From assembly GCA_019426215.1 (NCBI GenBank), contig CM033396.1, positions 38,430,503-38,494,502 on the forward strand: a stretch of DNA of 64,000 nt, given 5' to 3'. The notes under the pieces were generated by a model that was not told the origin of the DNA, searched no databases, and was given only the letters and a program-made list of their open reading frames with translations. Positions 46,192-59,414 of the stretch are shown here, piece after piece. Source of the stretch: Buddleja alternifolia. Lineage: Eukaryota > Streptophyta > Magnoliopsida > Lamiales > Scrophulariaceae. The translations under genes were made by a program, and so were the position numbers. How positions within the stretch are numbered: the first letter of the stretch is position 1; each line of letters starts with the position of its first letter.

Positions 46192-47790
46192 AAAATTTGA
46201 CATAGCTCAGATAATTTTCAGTGAATTTATGCTTTAAATTTATTTATTTTAGCATAGTTGAATATGATAGATTTTCTAATTGAATTTTGGGTCTGATTGA
46301 GTGATAATAATCTGAAAATACATGGTTGTGTTTTTTGTATTTAAGAAAAAATGCATGACTTTCACTGTCAGATAAGGGGCGCTTCCGTAGCAGCACCGGC
46401 TGTTCGCAATGGCGAACAACCAGGTCACTGCTGGCAGTAGTGATCGGTGTTGCTCGCCGAGTACAATCGCGGAAGGAGCCGCGGTTGCACCACTGGGCGA
46501 CGGCGCGCATGAACTAGGTTAGCCTTCATGTTTCGGGCCACCTAAGGCGGCGGCCCAACCCCTAGTGTGCTAGAGTTTTTTCTTTCCAAGTTTGTTTAAT
46601 TACGTTTCAGACCTTGGGTCGTTTTTACAATTATCTTAAAAATGCAGGCCTTACTTGTAATTTTGGAAAATCATGTTTTACTCAAAATTTCAAATAAAAT
46701 TTTATGATTCAAAATAATGCCTTCAAAATTTACATATTTTCAAATTTGAAGTTTTCGTTTAAATTTTTAGGATTGAAAATTTAATGGGCATTTAACCAAT
46801 TATCGGAAATTGATTTCAAAATTATTTTTAGATAAATTAAAAGGGTTGAGACCTTTTTATGGAATTTTCTAAAATTAGTACTTTGAAAATTAAGTCAATT
46901 TATGATCCATTAATTAAATCGATTATCCTTAATTTAAAGTCGATAATTTAAAGTTTATTATTGCATGATGCTAGCATGTATTATGTGATTGTGTGGTGAT
47001 CCGGGTCGAGTCATAGACTAGTTGTTTTTTATTTCAGGCTTGCGTACTATGTTTTCTTTTTATGCACATGAGAGAGTGAGGTTTCTTTTTATTGTATCTT
47101 TTGTAATTTGAAGACAAAGATGGAAGCTTTTGCAATCGAGGAGACGTAAAGACCTTAGATTAGGGTCTGGGTCCTTAGATTAGATTGGTCAACACCTTCA
47201 TGGCTCGTGGTGTTTTAGGTTAGCTTGACTAGGATCATATTTACCACTTTATTTATCATGCTCATGTTTATTTATCTGCTATGTCTTTTTTGTATGATAT
47301 GCTCATTGCATGATCACCTAAAAGAAAGATAAATAACTAAATTTGGTGAGACCTTGATTATATATAAAGAATCCCACAATAAATATTAAGTCTTGAAATG
47401 GATAAGTTGGGGCTTGAGTGAACCCAACTAAGTCCAGAACCTTCCATCATTAGCTTTGAGAGGGAATAGCCGATGGCTTGATAACATTATCTCATGAGTC
47501 GTGGAATGCTCTGTCCAGTTCAAAGGTACTAATCTCACACCTAGGCAGTTTATAAAACAAGGTGTTCATATTAAAAAAGCACACGTGTTTAGTTTCGCTA
47601 AGGAGTAGTCCATGAGTTCTGGGACCACCTGGCTACTGCTATGCTGTGAGAATTTGATAGGTCGGACTTAACCACATAATAGTGTACGATTGCATCATGA
47701 TCTCGGGACGTACATGAAATGTAAGGCAATACATCTCGAGAACCACTTGGAGAGTGGATGGGGCAGTCGGACCTGTTCAAATGTTACCGA
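46192..47790 (+). other. copia leader region
   Basis: About 1.6 kb of 5' leader without an intact gag. 46376-46560 is markedly GC-rich and holds the hairpin gttcgc-aatg-gcgaac. Gag and protease of this copia are not visible before the CACTA element begins at 47791. Confidence 0.6.
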
Positions 47791-48480
47791 CAGTACAAAA
47801 AATATCATTTATTGCGAGGACGAATTTCATTACAATAATGAAAAAATTCATCACAATAGTCTAATGCGTGGAAAAAATTTCGTCACAGGGTCATCGCAGT
47901 AGGGCCCTCGCAATAAGTTATTGTGAAGAAACAGCATTCCTCGCATAAATTTATTACGAGAAACGTGTATTCGTCACAATAATGGAGATATTGCGACGAC
48001 TAATTCTCGCAAAAGAGTATTCCATTTTTTGCATTTGATCTGTTCCTCGCAATAGCTTACCTAAAGGGACGACATTTTCATCGCATTAGATAGTATGTCC
48101 ACGCAATATGTCACAAAAATGTGACGAGATGTTTGCTCACAGTATTTCTAGAAGTTAATATGACGGATATTTCCTCACAATAAGTACCTCAATTTTGACT
48201 CTCTTGATTGCAAATGCGACGAAACATTCCTCATGATAAGTAAACTTAATATGACCAATATTTCCTCGCAAAATATCCATCTAATGGGATGATCAATTCC
48301 TCACATAAAGCTTTTTCATATTAACAAATATTTGTAATTGTACCTATGAGGAATTATCCCTCACAATATGGACAATATCTTCATAACCTATTTTCTAATG
48401 TGAGGAACTTGTCATCACAATACTTTTACCCAATGTGTGGAATATATCATACAAAACCTTACTTATCATTACAATAACCT
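47791..48480. repeat. CACTA subterminal repeat region
   Basis: Short words such as attgcgagga, tcctcgcaata, cgtcacaataatg and ttcctcacaataag recur on both strands every 30-60 bp. Arrays of this kind bind the transposon's accessory protein in CACTA elements. Confidence 0.8.
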
Positions 48481-49276
48481 TTCACACAAATGTCATCCAT
48501 TCCAAATCTAATCCATTCGTTACATCCAAAACAATAAAAATGCAAGCACCACTCAAGTACATCACATAACACCCTTAATATGAATATAATAAAATAACAA
48601 ATGTACTTGAAAACTCATACTAATATCTTCAATATTCAATTCAAGAAGTATCCTCTTGAGATAATTCATCCACCACCGTACATCTATAACTATTTATCTC
48701 AGAACTGACTATCCCCCATAATGAACTTCAACCTGTTAGCGACATCAAAAAGAAATAAAATATAACATAAGTAAATATAAAAAATAACATTATAATGGTT
48801 TGAAGCACATGATTAGTACAAACAAAAGTATAGAACAAGACATGAGAAAAAAAAAAGCAAAAACAAAAGCAAGAAGTCGATGAAACTGTATTTTCATATC
48901 CGAACACAAACACGACAAAGAAAAATCAAGAACCAAATTCAACTACCACATCATAACACCCAAGTCCAAAATCAATTTAAAACCACAATTGATCATGCAA
49001 TTCGAACACATCAAGGAATTTCCATATTAATCTAACCCAACATAAACATGCAAAATAATAAAATCTTAAATATATAAAATACATACCAGAAAAGGCACTA
49101 AGATGAAATCCTGGAAATTTTTCTAAAAACTATTGCATCGTTCCCATTTGAAATTGCAAGGCATCTATTGTTGCAAATACGTCTTGTTCTGCTCTTTGCA
49201 AGCCTCTGTTTCTTTCTTTTGATCATCTAGTTTCATCAGAGTCTCTTCTAATATTTTGTTCTGCTCTACATAAGCA

Positions 49277-49991
49277 ATGTTTTAAAAGGCAGTCTTGGGG
49301 CGCGCCCGGGACGGGGCGTTGCTTAAAAGCCCAGGGCAATAGGAGGGGGCGGAACCCCTCATGGGCGTACGCCTAATCAATTGGGGCGTACGCTCAGGGC
49401 GAAAACACGCCCAGTCCTTGGGCATACGCCCAATGTATTTTATGTCCATATGGTATGATTTTAGTCCTAAATTGAATTTTTTTTTCAATTTCCAATCTAA
49501 AACCCACTTAAACTTTTTACATGTTTTATTCATTTAGTAAAAAACCATGGCCCACTTATTCAATTAAATCAAACATTCAAAAAAAAAAAAACCTGCAAGA
49601 GCAACACAGCTTAATGCTCGAGTATTGAAAGCTGAAGATGAAGATAATGATCTTAACGATGAGACTTTTGATAGTGATTGAGTAAATTAGTGCTTCTTAA
49701 CTATTATTTTAAATCTTTATTTTGCGTAACGCTAGAATTTGAAACAATTATTTGTCTATCTTGATTGTTTTTTGCAAGAGTTGAGCTTGGACTTTTAGTT
49801 TGCATGGTTGAATATATTATTATTTTTAACTTTCTCTATCTTATTTTTTTACTTAATTTATCCTTTCATTTTATAATTTTTCACTAATTTAAATTAATTC
49901 TTAACACTATATTATATTTTTTTAATACTAAAAAAGCAAAATTCGCGGGGCATACGCCCCGCCCCACTCCTTCGCCTTTTAAAACACTGTT
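49277..49991 (+). mobile_element. non-autonomous hAT element with transposase C-terminal remnant
   Basis: The 715-bp insertion has exact 8-bp duplications cataagca (49269-49276 and 49992-49999). Its ends carry tgttttaaaaggc and, reverse-complemented, gtgttttaaaaggc. GC-rich blocks of ggggcgtacgc-type words lie just inside both ends (49308-49430 and 49945-49980). The interior keeps only the last codons of a transposase. Confidence 0.9.
49604..49681 (+). pseudogene. C-terminal fragment of hAT transposase
   Basis: Twenty-five codons, TQLNARVLKAEDEDND then LNDETFDSD, end in TGA. Acidic tails of this type close many plant hAT transposases. The catalytic part and dimerisation domain are gone, so the assignment rests on the element context. 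Confidence 0.5.
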
Positions 49992-50019
49992 CATAAGCAT
50001 CAATGAGGTTAACAATCTT

Positions 50020-51480
50020 ATCTTAGACAGTCTATAGCTATGATAGTTTTTCTTTCAATTCTGCATTAACGATTCCAAATATGGACACTTGTCTGCCTTG
50101 AACCACCTCCACTCTACGCCCCATTCCCTTAATGTATCTCGACTACGACCTAAGGTTGACTCTAAAATTCCATCTTTAGATGGTGTCTCTTTATCTTCAT
50201 TAACTGGTTAGCTTTGTGCACCAGCCATTTTCTCATGCAATCCTCATGTAATGTAAAATGATACATAAAACATATAATTGCGTATTTAATTGTATATTAA
50301 ATTATACTTGCTTACATGTATTGATTGTGCAACCTTGTTGACAAATTGACCTCCTTTTTTCTTACTTACGTGGGTATTCCTGAAAAGTGTAATCTTACTT
50401 TTGTTAACCTTCATGCAAAAAGTTAATTTATTAGAGTACAGATAATACAAATTTCCATTAGAAAATATGAAAAGAATTATATACCATTCTCCTGTAGCGC
50501 TAAGTATTGTTGTTTTCTCAAAAATGTGGTCGAATGACTTTTTCTTTCGATTACATGAGTTGATGCGTGACTTTTTCTACAACATTAGCAAATTAAGCAT
50601 TAATATAAGTCACAAACAGTTTTAGAGATGATGACTCCACAAAGAAAAATCATTAAATATTATAACATATTAAGTATATAATATCTAGTAATTTATTAAA
50701 CTTTACTTGAAATTACTCATCCTCAATAAAGTCACAAGCAACCTACCATTTCGCCATACTCAAGTCTTCTCTTGAGCATACTTCTCTTGGGTTAATACCT
50801 TTATCTACCAACTTCTTGTACTCCATATGCAATGTGTTTCTCCACCAAGTATATACAGTTTGGAGTCTAGAGTAAAATATTAGGCTCACTCGTACATCAG
50901 TGGACCACCCCTTAATATGAAACCATTGTTGTATAATCAACTTGTATATTAAAAAGAAAAACTAATTTTTATTCAATTTAGATTCTATTAAAGGAGTAAT
51001 AATGAATAATTTTACAAATTTACTTACAAATAGTCTAGCATAACAAACTTCTTTATTCTTTATAGGAGCATGCCTCCAACGATTGACACCTTGAATTTCA
51101 GCATTATTTTTAATAATAATGGCTAGTCCATCTGCAATTTTTTATTCATGTTTCATAGGAATTCTCTCATGGGTGCAACGACAATTTTATACTTATCATG
51201 TTACACACACCATAAAAAGAAAAGTTAAAGATAATCTGTGTATTTCAAATACTTACTAGCCACATCACTTACCTTTTTCACTTCTCTGCCTAGTTTGTAG
51301 CCCTTTACTATACCTCGGCCTTTTCTTGAAGTCGTCGATCCTAGAAAGTTGTAGATAGAAATATTATTGTTAAGACAATGTAAAGAAATGTAATATGTCG
51401 GTGAATATTTCACTGACATACCTGTGCCATTTTGACCGACTGAAGTTTCTATTCCATTATCTGAATGTACCGCTGTGTAG
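50020..51480 (-). pseudogene. CACTA TNPD-like protein remnant (PF03004 type)
   Basis: Minus-strand pieces recall the plant En/Spm protein family PF03004: KGYKLGREVKKVSD (about 51290), GVNRWRHAPIKNKE (about 51090-51050), LHMEYKKLVDKGINPREVC (about 50835-50780), KSHSTTFLRKQQYLALQENG (about 50550-50480) and LGRSRDTLREWGVEWRWFK (about 50150-50100). A coiled-coil-like stretch EQNKILEETLMKLDDQKKE lies further down at 49260-49200. Stops and introns break the series. In the family this protein binds subterminal repeats and assists excision. Confidence 0.65.
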
Positions 51481-51708
51481 AATTTAGAGGGGATGAAGAA
51501 TCCCGATCTTGTGTTGCGCCCCTTGATCCTAAAAATCTTATAAAAGTAAAAATGCCCTAATTCTGTGTTATCACTATCTTCATCAAAATGCTCTTCTTCA
51601 TCTTCATCGGCATCATTTTCAGATATGAAACCTTCTTCACTTCTTCATCATCTTCCATTCAAAGATGTCTTGTATGCCAAATTTCCTTGTAAGTATTCTC
51701 ATCAAGAA

Positions 51709-54700
51709 TCACACAGGTTCCACATCTTTCCTTACAAGATTCATTAGAGTAGCACCTTCGACAACTTGTGAAACTTCAATAGATTCAGATTGTTGTAAGG
51801 GACTCATTGGATGAGTTTGGGAGCGATCACAATTATCTTCTATATCCAACTCTGGGAGCTCCCACAAATGTCGGTGTTGCACTCGTTGCACTAACTGTCA
51901 ATTCTTACCAAATTTTATATCACTAATGTAGAATACTTGTTTCACTTGAATAGGTAAGACAAAAGGATCGTTCTTGTACCAACGTAAACTCACAAACGTG
52001 ATCTCACATCAATGCTGTTAAAATATTTGTCCACTTGTATAGTTTTCTTACTCCCAGTGTCAAACCATTCACATTCAAATACACTATTCTGCGACCTCCA
52101 AGATATGTCAACTCTACAAATCTGTGTAGAAACCCAAAAAATTTCATTGTCTGGTTCTTATGCTGACCTTCTACAACCAACCCACTATTCTAAGGTGTAC
52201 GTCGAGTGTCACGGTCCTTTGTACGAAACCGGACTTCATTCACCATACACCCTGAGTAACATTTCGTATTTAATCTAAAAGGTCCATTTGCAAGATCCCA
52301 TAGCTCTTCTGTAGCTTCAACAACTTCTCTAAGGTGTAATGAATTCATCTACATTTATAAACAAAGTATGTTTAGAATTTAGCACTCAAATCATATTTCT
52401 AGAATTTCACCTACAACTTATCGACCCAGATTCTTACATGATCTTTGGACAACTTTGAGAATTGCTTCATTTGACCATCATGAAGTTCCAATTCACTAGC
52501 TTCTTCTAATGTGATCCCAAGTAATTCAGTTTTGTAAGTATTGATATATGCACATGTCCTCTCAATACATTATGGTACTAATGAATAAATAAGAAAGCAC
52601 ATAATTACAAACACTACGAGCTTACTTCAAATAATGTTCAACTTCATCACAATTGCTCAAGACGAATAGATGAGTCATCTCTAACTTCTCATCTAACAAG
52701 ATAGGTTCTGGCCTAATGTGTCCAAATGGTCGTACTCTCATTGAAAACGCTAAAAGTCCCTCTAAATCTCCATCTTGGGGACCATCATAATTCCTCCTTC
52801 TCCAATTAAATCTTGTCTCGATCCCATTGAGATACATTAAGATAAATGTCAAGCATTCATTCACAATATCTTTCTGCAATTGGGCCTTCAGGACGAGCTC
52901 TATTACGCACAAATTCTTTGAGAGTACCAAATACCTTATACAAACATATGTTATTATAAAAGTAGAGAATAAAGATATATGAATTGATTAACTATAAGTT
53001 GAACAAATTTTGTTATACCTTTCAATTGGATATATCCAACGAGATTGCACAGGTCCAGCAATCTTAGCCTTCCGAGGCAAGTGAACAGCCAAATATACCA
53101 TGACGATGAGAAACGCAGAGAAGAATATCTTCTCTAGTTTGCACAAGATTAGAGGTATGTTCTTTTCCAACCTCTCTATATTATCCACCTTCAATGTCTT
53201 TGAACATAGTTCTCTAAAAAACTTGCCTAATTCAAATATAGCTTCATTTACTTCCTTTCTTAAATAGCCACGTACTCCAGCTGGAATGAGTCGTTGAAGG
53301 AGAACATGACAATCATGTGATTTCAAACATGATATCTTTTTTTATATATATACATCTTGAGATATTTCCTGCAAGTCCATCATGGAATTTAACTGATCTC
53401 AGAAATTCATAGAATCCATTTCTTTCACCAGTGCACATTGTAAAACATGCAGGCGATTTTATTACTCTATCATTTGCACATTTTTGCATGTGTAACTCTT
53501 ATCTAATTCCCGAATCACGCAAATCTTCATTAGCATTTCTGTATCCTTCGTTTTATATTTAATATCAAGGAGTGTTCCTAACATATTATCACATCAAGAT
53601 TATGCATGATCATCAATTTGCTCCAATATGGTAATTCAAAAAAATACTCTTCTTAACCTAATTCGCTTGATGAGAACTCCGATTCCTTTTTCTATTCTTT
53701 GCCAGATGTTTTCCAGGTTTGGTGAACACATCAGATAAGCTATTTAGCCAATGTAACACATCGTATCCTAATAATTCCCTAAGTCTTGTCCAATGTTCTT
53801 CTTCACCATCAAAATCATTTTTGTGTCTGTACTATGAATGATTCCTTGCCAAGAAACAATAGTGTCCCATGAAGTAAGTTTTTGTTCTCAATCGCCTAGA
53901 GCGAGTTTGGTCAAAACAACATGGGCATGTAGCCACTAGTCACCCATTCCAAAATGGAACCATATCGAGAAAAGTCACTAATTGTCCACAAATTGCAACG
54001 TGCATCTAAAACATTTTCTTGCTAGAGACATCATAGGTCTCAATACTTATGTCCCACAATTCTTTCAATTCATCAACTAGAGGCCTTACATAGATGTTAA
54101 TGTCTTCACCAGGAGAACGTGGTCCTAGTATAAGCAATGACATCATCAGAAATTCTTCCTTCATACACTCATAAGGTGGCAAATTATAAACCACAAGTAT
54201 GACAGGCCACATACTGTATGAATTCCCTAAGTTTGACCATGGAGTAAAACCATCAGTTGCTAGCCTCAACTTCACATTACGAGGATCTTGAGAAAAATGA
54301 GGATATTGATTAACAAATTGCTTCTAAGCGGGTGAATCGACTGGATCTCTCATAGTACCTACTTCATCCTTTCTTTTATGTCTCATATTTGAAGCCGTTT
54401 TGTTAGACATAAAAAGTCTTTGCAATCTTGGCTTCAATGGGAAGTATCTCAATATCTTATGAGAAACTTGATTCCCCTTAGCATCATTAATCTTCCATCT
54501 TAACTCTTCACATATTGGGCATTTCTCTTTCTTTTCATTCTCTTTGTAGAACAGAGCAAAATCATTCTTACAAGCATCAATTTTTTCATATCCAAGTCCT
54601 ATCTCACTTAGGATTTCTTTAGCTCCATAAACAGATGATGGAAGTGTTTCACCTTCTAGTAATATCTCTTTTAAGAACTCAAGCAACATATTAAAACTTT

Positions 54701-55210
54701 TGTTGCTGCATTAACCCATCACTTTGATATGAAGCAATTTAACAATTACAGACAACAATGAACTCTTTCAACCTGAGTATAACACGTTTTGTATCTTTTA
54801 ACAAGTTGCTAAAACTATTTGTCACCCCATGAGAATCATTATTCGTTTGTCTCATCTCACCAAATTCATTTAACATTTCATCTATATCATCATTCAAGTG
54901 AATTGATTTATCATTCAACACATTGTTATTAGTTGTGTCTTCAATTTCATTTTCACTATCACTAAATACATGTACTCTCTCCCCATGGAATATCCAATCC
55001 GGATAATTATATGAAAAACTCATTTGTGTGCAACTCAAGTCTAACTCCTTCAAGAGTTTTGAATCTTGTATTATTGCAAGAACGACAAGGACAATGAATT
55101 AAGTTGTCAGATCCCATCACATTTTCTTTAGCAAAGTTAAGAAATGACTCAACACCCTTAATATATGATTTTGAAAAAGTATTTGGGTCATCAATCCAAC
55201 TTTTGTCCAT
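51709..55210 (-). pseudogene. CACTA TNP2-like transposase
   Basis: Domains appear in family order on the minus strand. 55210-55010 is the transposase-associated zinc domain (MDKSWIDDP, HCPCRSCNN), then a frameshift near 55015. 54689-54324 contains PSSVYGAKEILSEIGLGYEK, CPICEELRW and KILRYFPLKPRLQRLFMS. After a TAG at 54324-54326 the same frame goes on with the TNP2 core: LATDGFTPWSNLGNSYSMWP, SLLILGPRSPGEDI, VRPLVDELKELWDI (54260-54040). 53326-52988 and 52930-52622 form a DUF4218-type region (KSHDCHVLLQRLIPAGVRGY, RPEPILLDEKLEMTHLFVLS). A DUF4216-type region with WYKNDPFVLPIQVKQVFYIS lies near 51980-51910. The protein would cut at the CACTA termini; this copy is dead. Confidence 0.88.
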
Positions 55211-55260
55211 GGACTTTACCTACAGATGACAAGTTCTACAAGCATGAGAATGAGGCTAAA

Positions 55261-57382
55261 CTAAAGTAACATGTCAAGAAGGCTCAGATCATGTTACTTG
55301 ATTTCAAATGTCATTCTTCTTAATGGGAAACAACAAATATAAGAAAATTTTAAAACATAATGTGATTGCAAGACATGGGAGGTGAACTTTAAAATACTAA
55401 ATAGTAGCACATTAAAATAAAAAATATTAAAAAAATTCTAAAACACTCTGTAATTGAACTTTAGCCATATATATAAATCAAAACAAAACACCAAAAAGAA
55501 TCTACCCTTATATAGAATCTAATTTGTACCTTGATATCTCAACGCTCGGTAAATGAAGCGAATGAGCTTATAAGGACACGAAATCCGAATCAACCCAATA
55601 TATGTATGACTAAGCTACAACAAAGTATGAAAAAGAATTTTAGTTTCATTATGATTAGTTTATCTAAAAGAGTTAAGGGGTGAACTAACAAACAAACCAG
55701 CTAAAAACACAATTTGAATCATATAATACCATTTATGTCTATGTTTTGTTTTAATTTCAGCACTATGCTATTTTACACACTTTTATGTCCACGTTCTTGG
55801 TTATTTGACAAGAATTTGTTACTAAATTCATATAAAATTTCTCTTCTTTGCCCAAAAGTAATTTTCATCTCTACAGTTTTTAATTAATTTGTTATTTTCT
55901 CTAGACCCCTGCCTATGCACATAAATCTTCTTAAAACAAAATCTCACATTTTTTTAACAAAATACATAATATAATAAGATCATTAAGAAATCCTCAAATT
56001 GGCTCTATTTTTTATTTATTTTTTATCAAAACCAACTCCGTAATCATTCGTCTTAAAAGATGCCTATAAAATCATAACACCCATTAGAAAAACCACCAAA
56101 AAATACATAACTTACTCACTTGGAATAATAATAACAGTTTCCATAACCAAAAAATGCAAAGACAAAGCAAGCCCTGTTGGATTTATGAATTTAGGCAGAT
56201 AGACCATATGTTGTTTCTCTAACACCTAACTCTTCTTGTCATGACCACAACTTCAAATACAATAAAGGAACACATCACTCAAATTGGCTCTATCAAACAA
56301 GTAAAGCCCACCACAAATCATCCATACCCACCAATATACATGAGATACCACACGTAACCAACAAAATTATTACTCAATTACAAAACAAAAATAACAACAC
56401 AACCAGTGAGAAGGTGCCGGTGGTGGTTTCTCACTGCAGTAGAGATTTCGTGTGGTGGTGGTAGGGCTTCACGCAGCGGCAAAAAATTCCAGGCATGTAA
56501 GTGGGGCTTCAGTCTTCACAACGATGTGGAGACGGCGCGGGCTGAGCAGTGGAGTTAAAGGTCAGGCTGAAGCAATGGTTGTGCTGGTGGTTTTTCGGCC
56601 CGAAGAGGATGATGGCAGTGGGTGGGTTCAAGCCTTCAAGGTTTTTTCTCCCACTTTTTCAAGTTGTCATGAGCGCTGATTTGTTTGTTTAGTGAGAGAA
56701 ATTCTTAATTATGATATCTTCATTTGGTTATAATTTTTCCAATTATTGATTTTTTATAAAAAAAAAATTACATATTAAAATTCTAGATAAATATAGTTAT
56801 TTATCATTTTAATTTAATTTATATTTTTTTATTTAATTGAAATTCTAATCTAAACCCTAAACCCTAAAAAATTCCAAAATTTAAAATCAAGATAAATTAG
56901 TTAACAATATAATTTAAATTCAAGTGAAAAAGGAACTATTTGAATCGTCTCTTTATAGTGATAATTCTCAATAATCTTGTTTCACAATGTTCTTTTTGTT
57001 TAGTTTACCAATCTATATAATTATTTATTAAGCTAAATATATGTAGGGTTGAAAGGCTAACCAAATTAATCGATTAGTGGACTTTGTGCAAAAAAGTCAA
57101 ATTGTTGGAGCTCGACTCATATTCGATTCAATTAAAGCGACTCGATTAACATTAAACCAAACTCGAACACAAATTGTTAAGATCGATAATAACAAGTTTG
57201 AACAACTACTTATTCGACTCGACTAGCTTACAATTCTAATTTAATAATTAAATAAATAATTTTTCGATGATAGTCATCAAAATAGCACATTTCTTTTAAT
57301 TTTTCATATTATAAATAAATAAATTATGCAATGATATATTTATATATATATATATATATATTATTTTTATTTACATAGTCCT
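55261..57382. other. no recognisable gene; presumed CACTA 5' region and AT-rich flank
   Basis: 56405-56680 is GC-richer with an open frame of 75 codons (56452-56679) that I do not recognise. The 57040-57230 stretch carries repeated 'ctcgact/attcgac' words. A (TA)n lies at 57341-57360. Confidence 0.5.
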
Positions 57383-59414
57383 AAGAGTGGCCAATAGAGC
57401 ATCTGTTGCTACTAAGGCTGTTGGAAACGTCATTTTAGTTCTAAAGGATAGTAGTAGATTTATTTTAAAGAATGATTATTACGTTCCTGAATTAATTAAG
57501 AACCTTATTTCTCTGTCTGTTTTGGACAAGCAAGGATATTCGTTTAATATCAGTAATGGAATATGTTCCAAATTTTTGGGTTCTAAATTCATTTTTAAGG
57601 CATATATGGAAAACAATCTTTATGTTATCCTCATACTACTGCACTCAATGTTCAACAAATAAACAAAAAAAACATAAATCTAACAATTCATCCAACACAC
57701 AAATTCAGAACACAAGACTAGGCCATGCCTCTAAAGATAGAAATCATAAGTTGTTATCTCGAGCTTGATCAAGTAGAGGAACTACCAACTTATGAAGCTT
57801 GTCTGAAAGGGAAAATGACGAAGTTACCATTTGGGGCCAAATGGAGCGAGCCAAAAGTCTTTTAAATTTAATCTATATAGATGTGTGTGGACCACTCAAC
57901 GCGAGTGCAATGGGAAGCTACTCATCCTTATAACTTTTACCGACAATTATTCTAGGTATGGGAACATTTATCTTCTGAGAGATAAATCTGAAGCTTTTGA
58001 TAAATTCAAGGAATTTAGAAATAAAGTTGAGAAACAAAATGGAAGAAGTATTAAAAATCTTCGATCTGTTCGAGGAAGAGAATATTTGTCTGGTGAGTTT
58101 TTTATTTATTTGAAAGAGAACGGAATTCTCTCTCAGTGAACACCGCTTGGAACACTGCAATTAAACAGGGTGTCTGAGCGGAGAAATTGAACGTTGATGA
58201 ACATGGTTAGCTCAATGATGATGTCCACCGATTACCGACCTTTTTTTGGGATACGCTCTAGAAATGGATGCTTATTTTTTTAATAGGCTACCGTCCAAAA
58301 GTGTGCCTGACAAACCATATAAGATGTGATTCAATAAGTCACCCACGTATAAATATCTTAGGATATGGGGGTGCAATGCTTATCTCAAATAGCTAGTGGA
58401 AAATAAGTTGGACTCAAGATCCAATTTATGTAGATTCATAGGATACCCTAAGGAATCCCATGGATACTACTTCTATTACCTTTCAGAGCAGAAGGTGATT
58501 GTAATGAGGAACGCTGCCTTTCTAGAGAAGCAATTTTTCAAAAGAAAGCAAGAAGGTAATAGATCTTCAGGAAACTCAGAGGCACAAGTCCCACGGGTAG
58601 TAGAGGAAAGACAAATTGAACCACAACCTGAAAATACACAAGTTCTACCTCAAAGGAGATCCGCAAGGATTCTAAGGCATCCTGAGAGATATTATGGTCA
58701 CTTGTTAAGGATAACGAGGAGGGCCTCCCATTGGATGAGGATCCAAAATCCTTTGGAGGGGCAGATAAAGACTCGAAAAAATGGCTAGAAGCCATGGAAT
58801 TTGAAATGGAGTCCATGTACTCCAATGAAGTTTGGACCTTAGTGGATCCACCGTCAAGTATTAAGGCTATTGGCTGCAAATGGATATATAAACGTAAAAT
58901 TAGAGTAGATGGGAAGGTAGCCACGTTCAAAGATCACTTAGTGGCAAAAGGTTACACTCAAAGACAAGGAGTCTATTATGAGGGAACTTTTTCACCCATA
59001 GCGATGACTAAATTCCATGAGGATACTTCTAGCTAAATCTGCTTATCTTGACTATGAGATATGACAGATGGATGTAAAGACGGCTTTCCTGAAGGGAAAT
59101 ATAGAAGAAAAAATCTATATGGAACAGTCAGAGGGCTTTACGGTCAATCTATATGGAAAAAATCTATTATGGGAGTGAGCACAAGGTGGCAAAGATCAAT
59201 TTACGGTCTTAAGCAGGCTTCCCAAAGCCGGAACTTAAGATTTGATGAAGCCGTAAGAGAGTACGGATACAACAAGATTGGTTATGAACCATGTGTGTAT
59301 CGAAAGGTCATTAGGAGTACAACAAGTTTTTTTATTCTTAGGTTGACGACATTTTACTCAGTGCAGATGACGTGGGAATGTTGCAGTCAACTAAGCTTCT
59401 GCTGAAGAACTCGT
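57383..59414 (+). pseudogene. copia pol remnant (pre-integrase to reverse transcriptase)
   Basis: Frames shift repeatedly but the copia order is clear: VANRASVATKAVGN and DYYVPELIKNLISLS (57391-57520), the integrase core with YIDVCGPL (57874-57897), FKEFRNKVEKQNGR and RGREYLSGEF, then NRVSERRN (58168), KLDSRSNLCRFIGYPKESHG (58402-58461), RRSARI (58651), and RT with KKWLEAMEFEMESMYSNE, GCKWIYKRKI and VDDILLSADD (59343-59372). The second integrase Asp is replaced: the text reads RSVRGREY. The gag and protease are absent and RNase H is cut off near 59414. It may be the 3' part of the copia whose LTR is at 44430, interrupted by the CACTA element, but no sequence bridge proves this. Confidence 0.85.

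Larger units (their letters stand above)
47791..55260 (-). mobile_element. CACTA (En/Spm) transposon, right end uncertain
   Basis: The left end reads cagtacaaaaaatatca, a mutated form of the CACTA terminus, and is followed by about 700 bp of subterminal motifs. Minus-strand remnants of both CACTA proteins follow: a TNPD-like protein (50020-51480) and a TNP2-like transposase (51709-55210). The right end must lie beyond 55210. A weak candidate is the minus-strand cactataaagagacga ending at 56960, but its flanking trinucleotide (ata) does not match that on the left (cga), and the subterminal motifs are absent there. A hAT element sits inside (49277-49991). Confidence 0.8.

Noticed and set aside
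47791..48480. CRISPR-like array from regularly recurring short words
   Set aside because: Words vary, occur on both strands and lack unique equal-length spacers; they are CACTA subterminal repeats in a plant genome.
52012..52278. 88-codon plus-strand frame
   Set aside because: Opposite-strand shadow of the DUF4216-like part of the CACTA transposase.
56940..56960. Right end of the CACTA element at cactataaagagacga (minus strand)
   Set aside because: Only a short match, target trinucleotides disagree (cga versus ata) and no subterminal repeats adjoin it. Kept only as a weak candidate.
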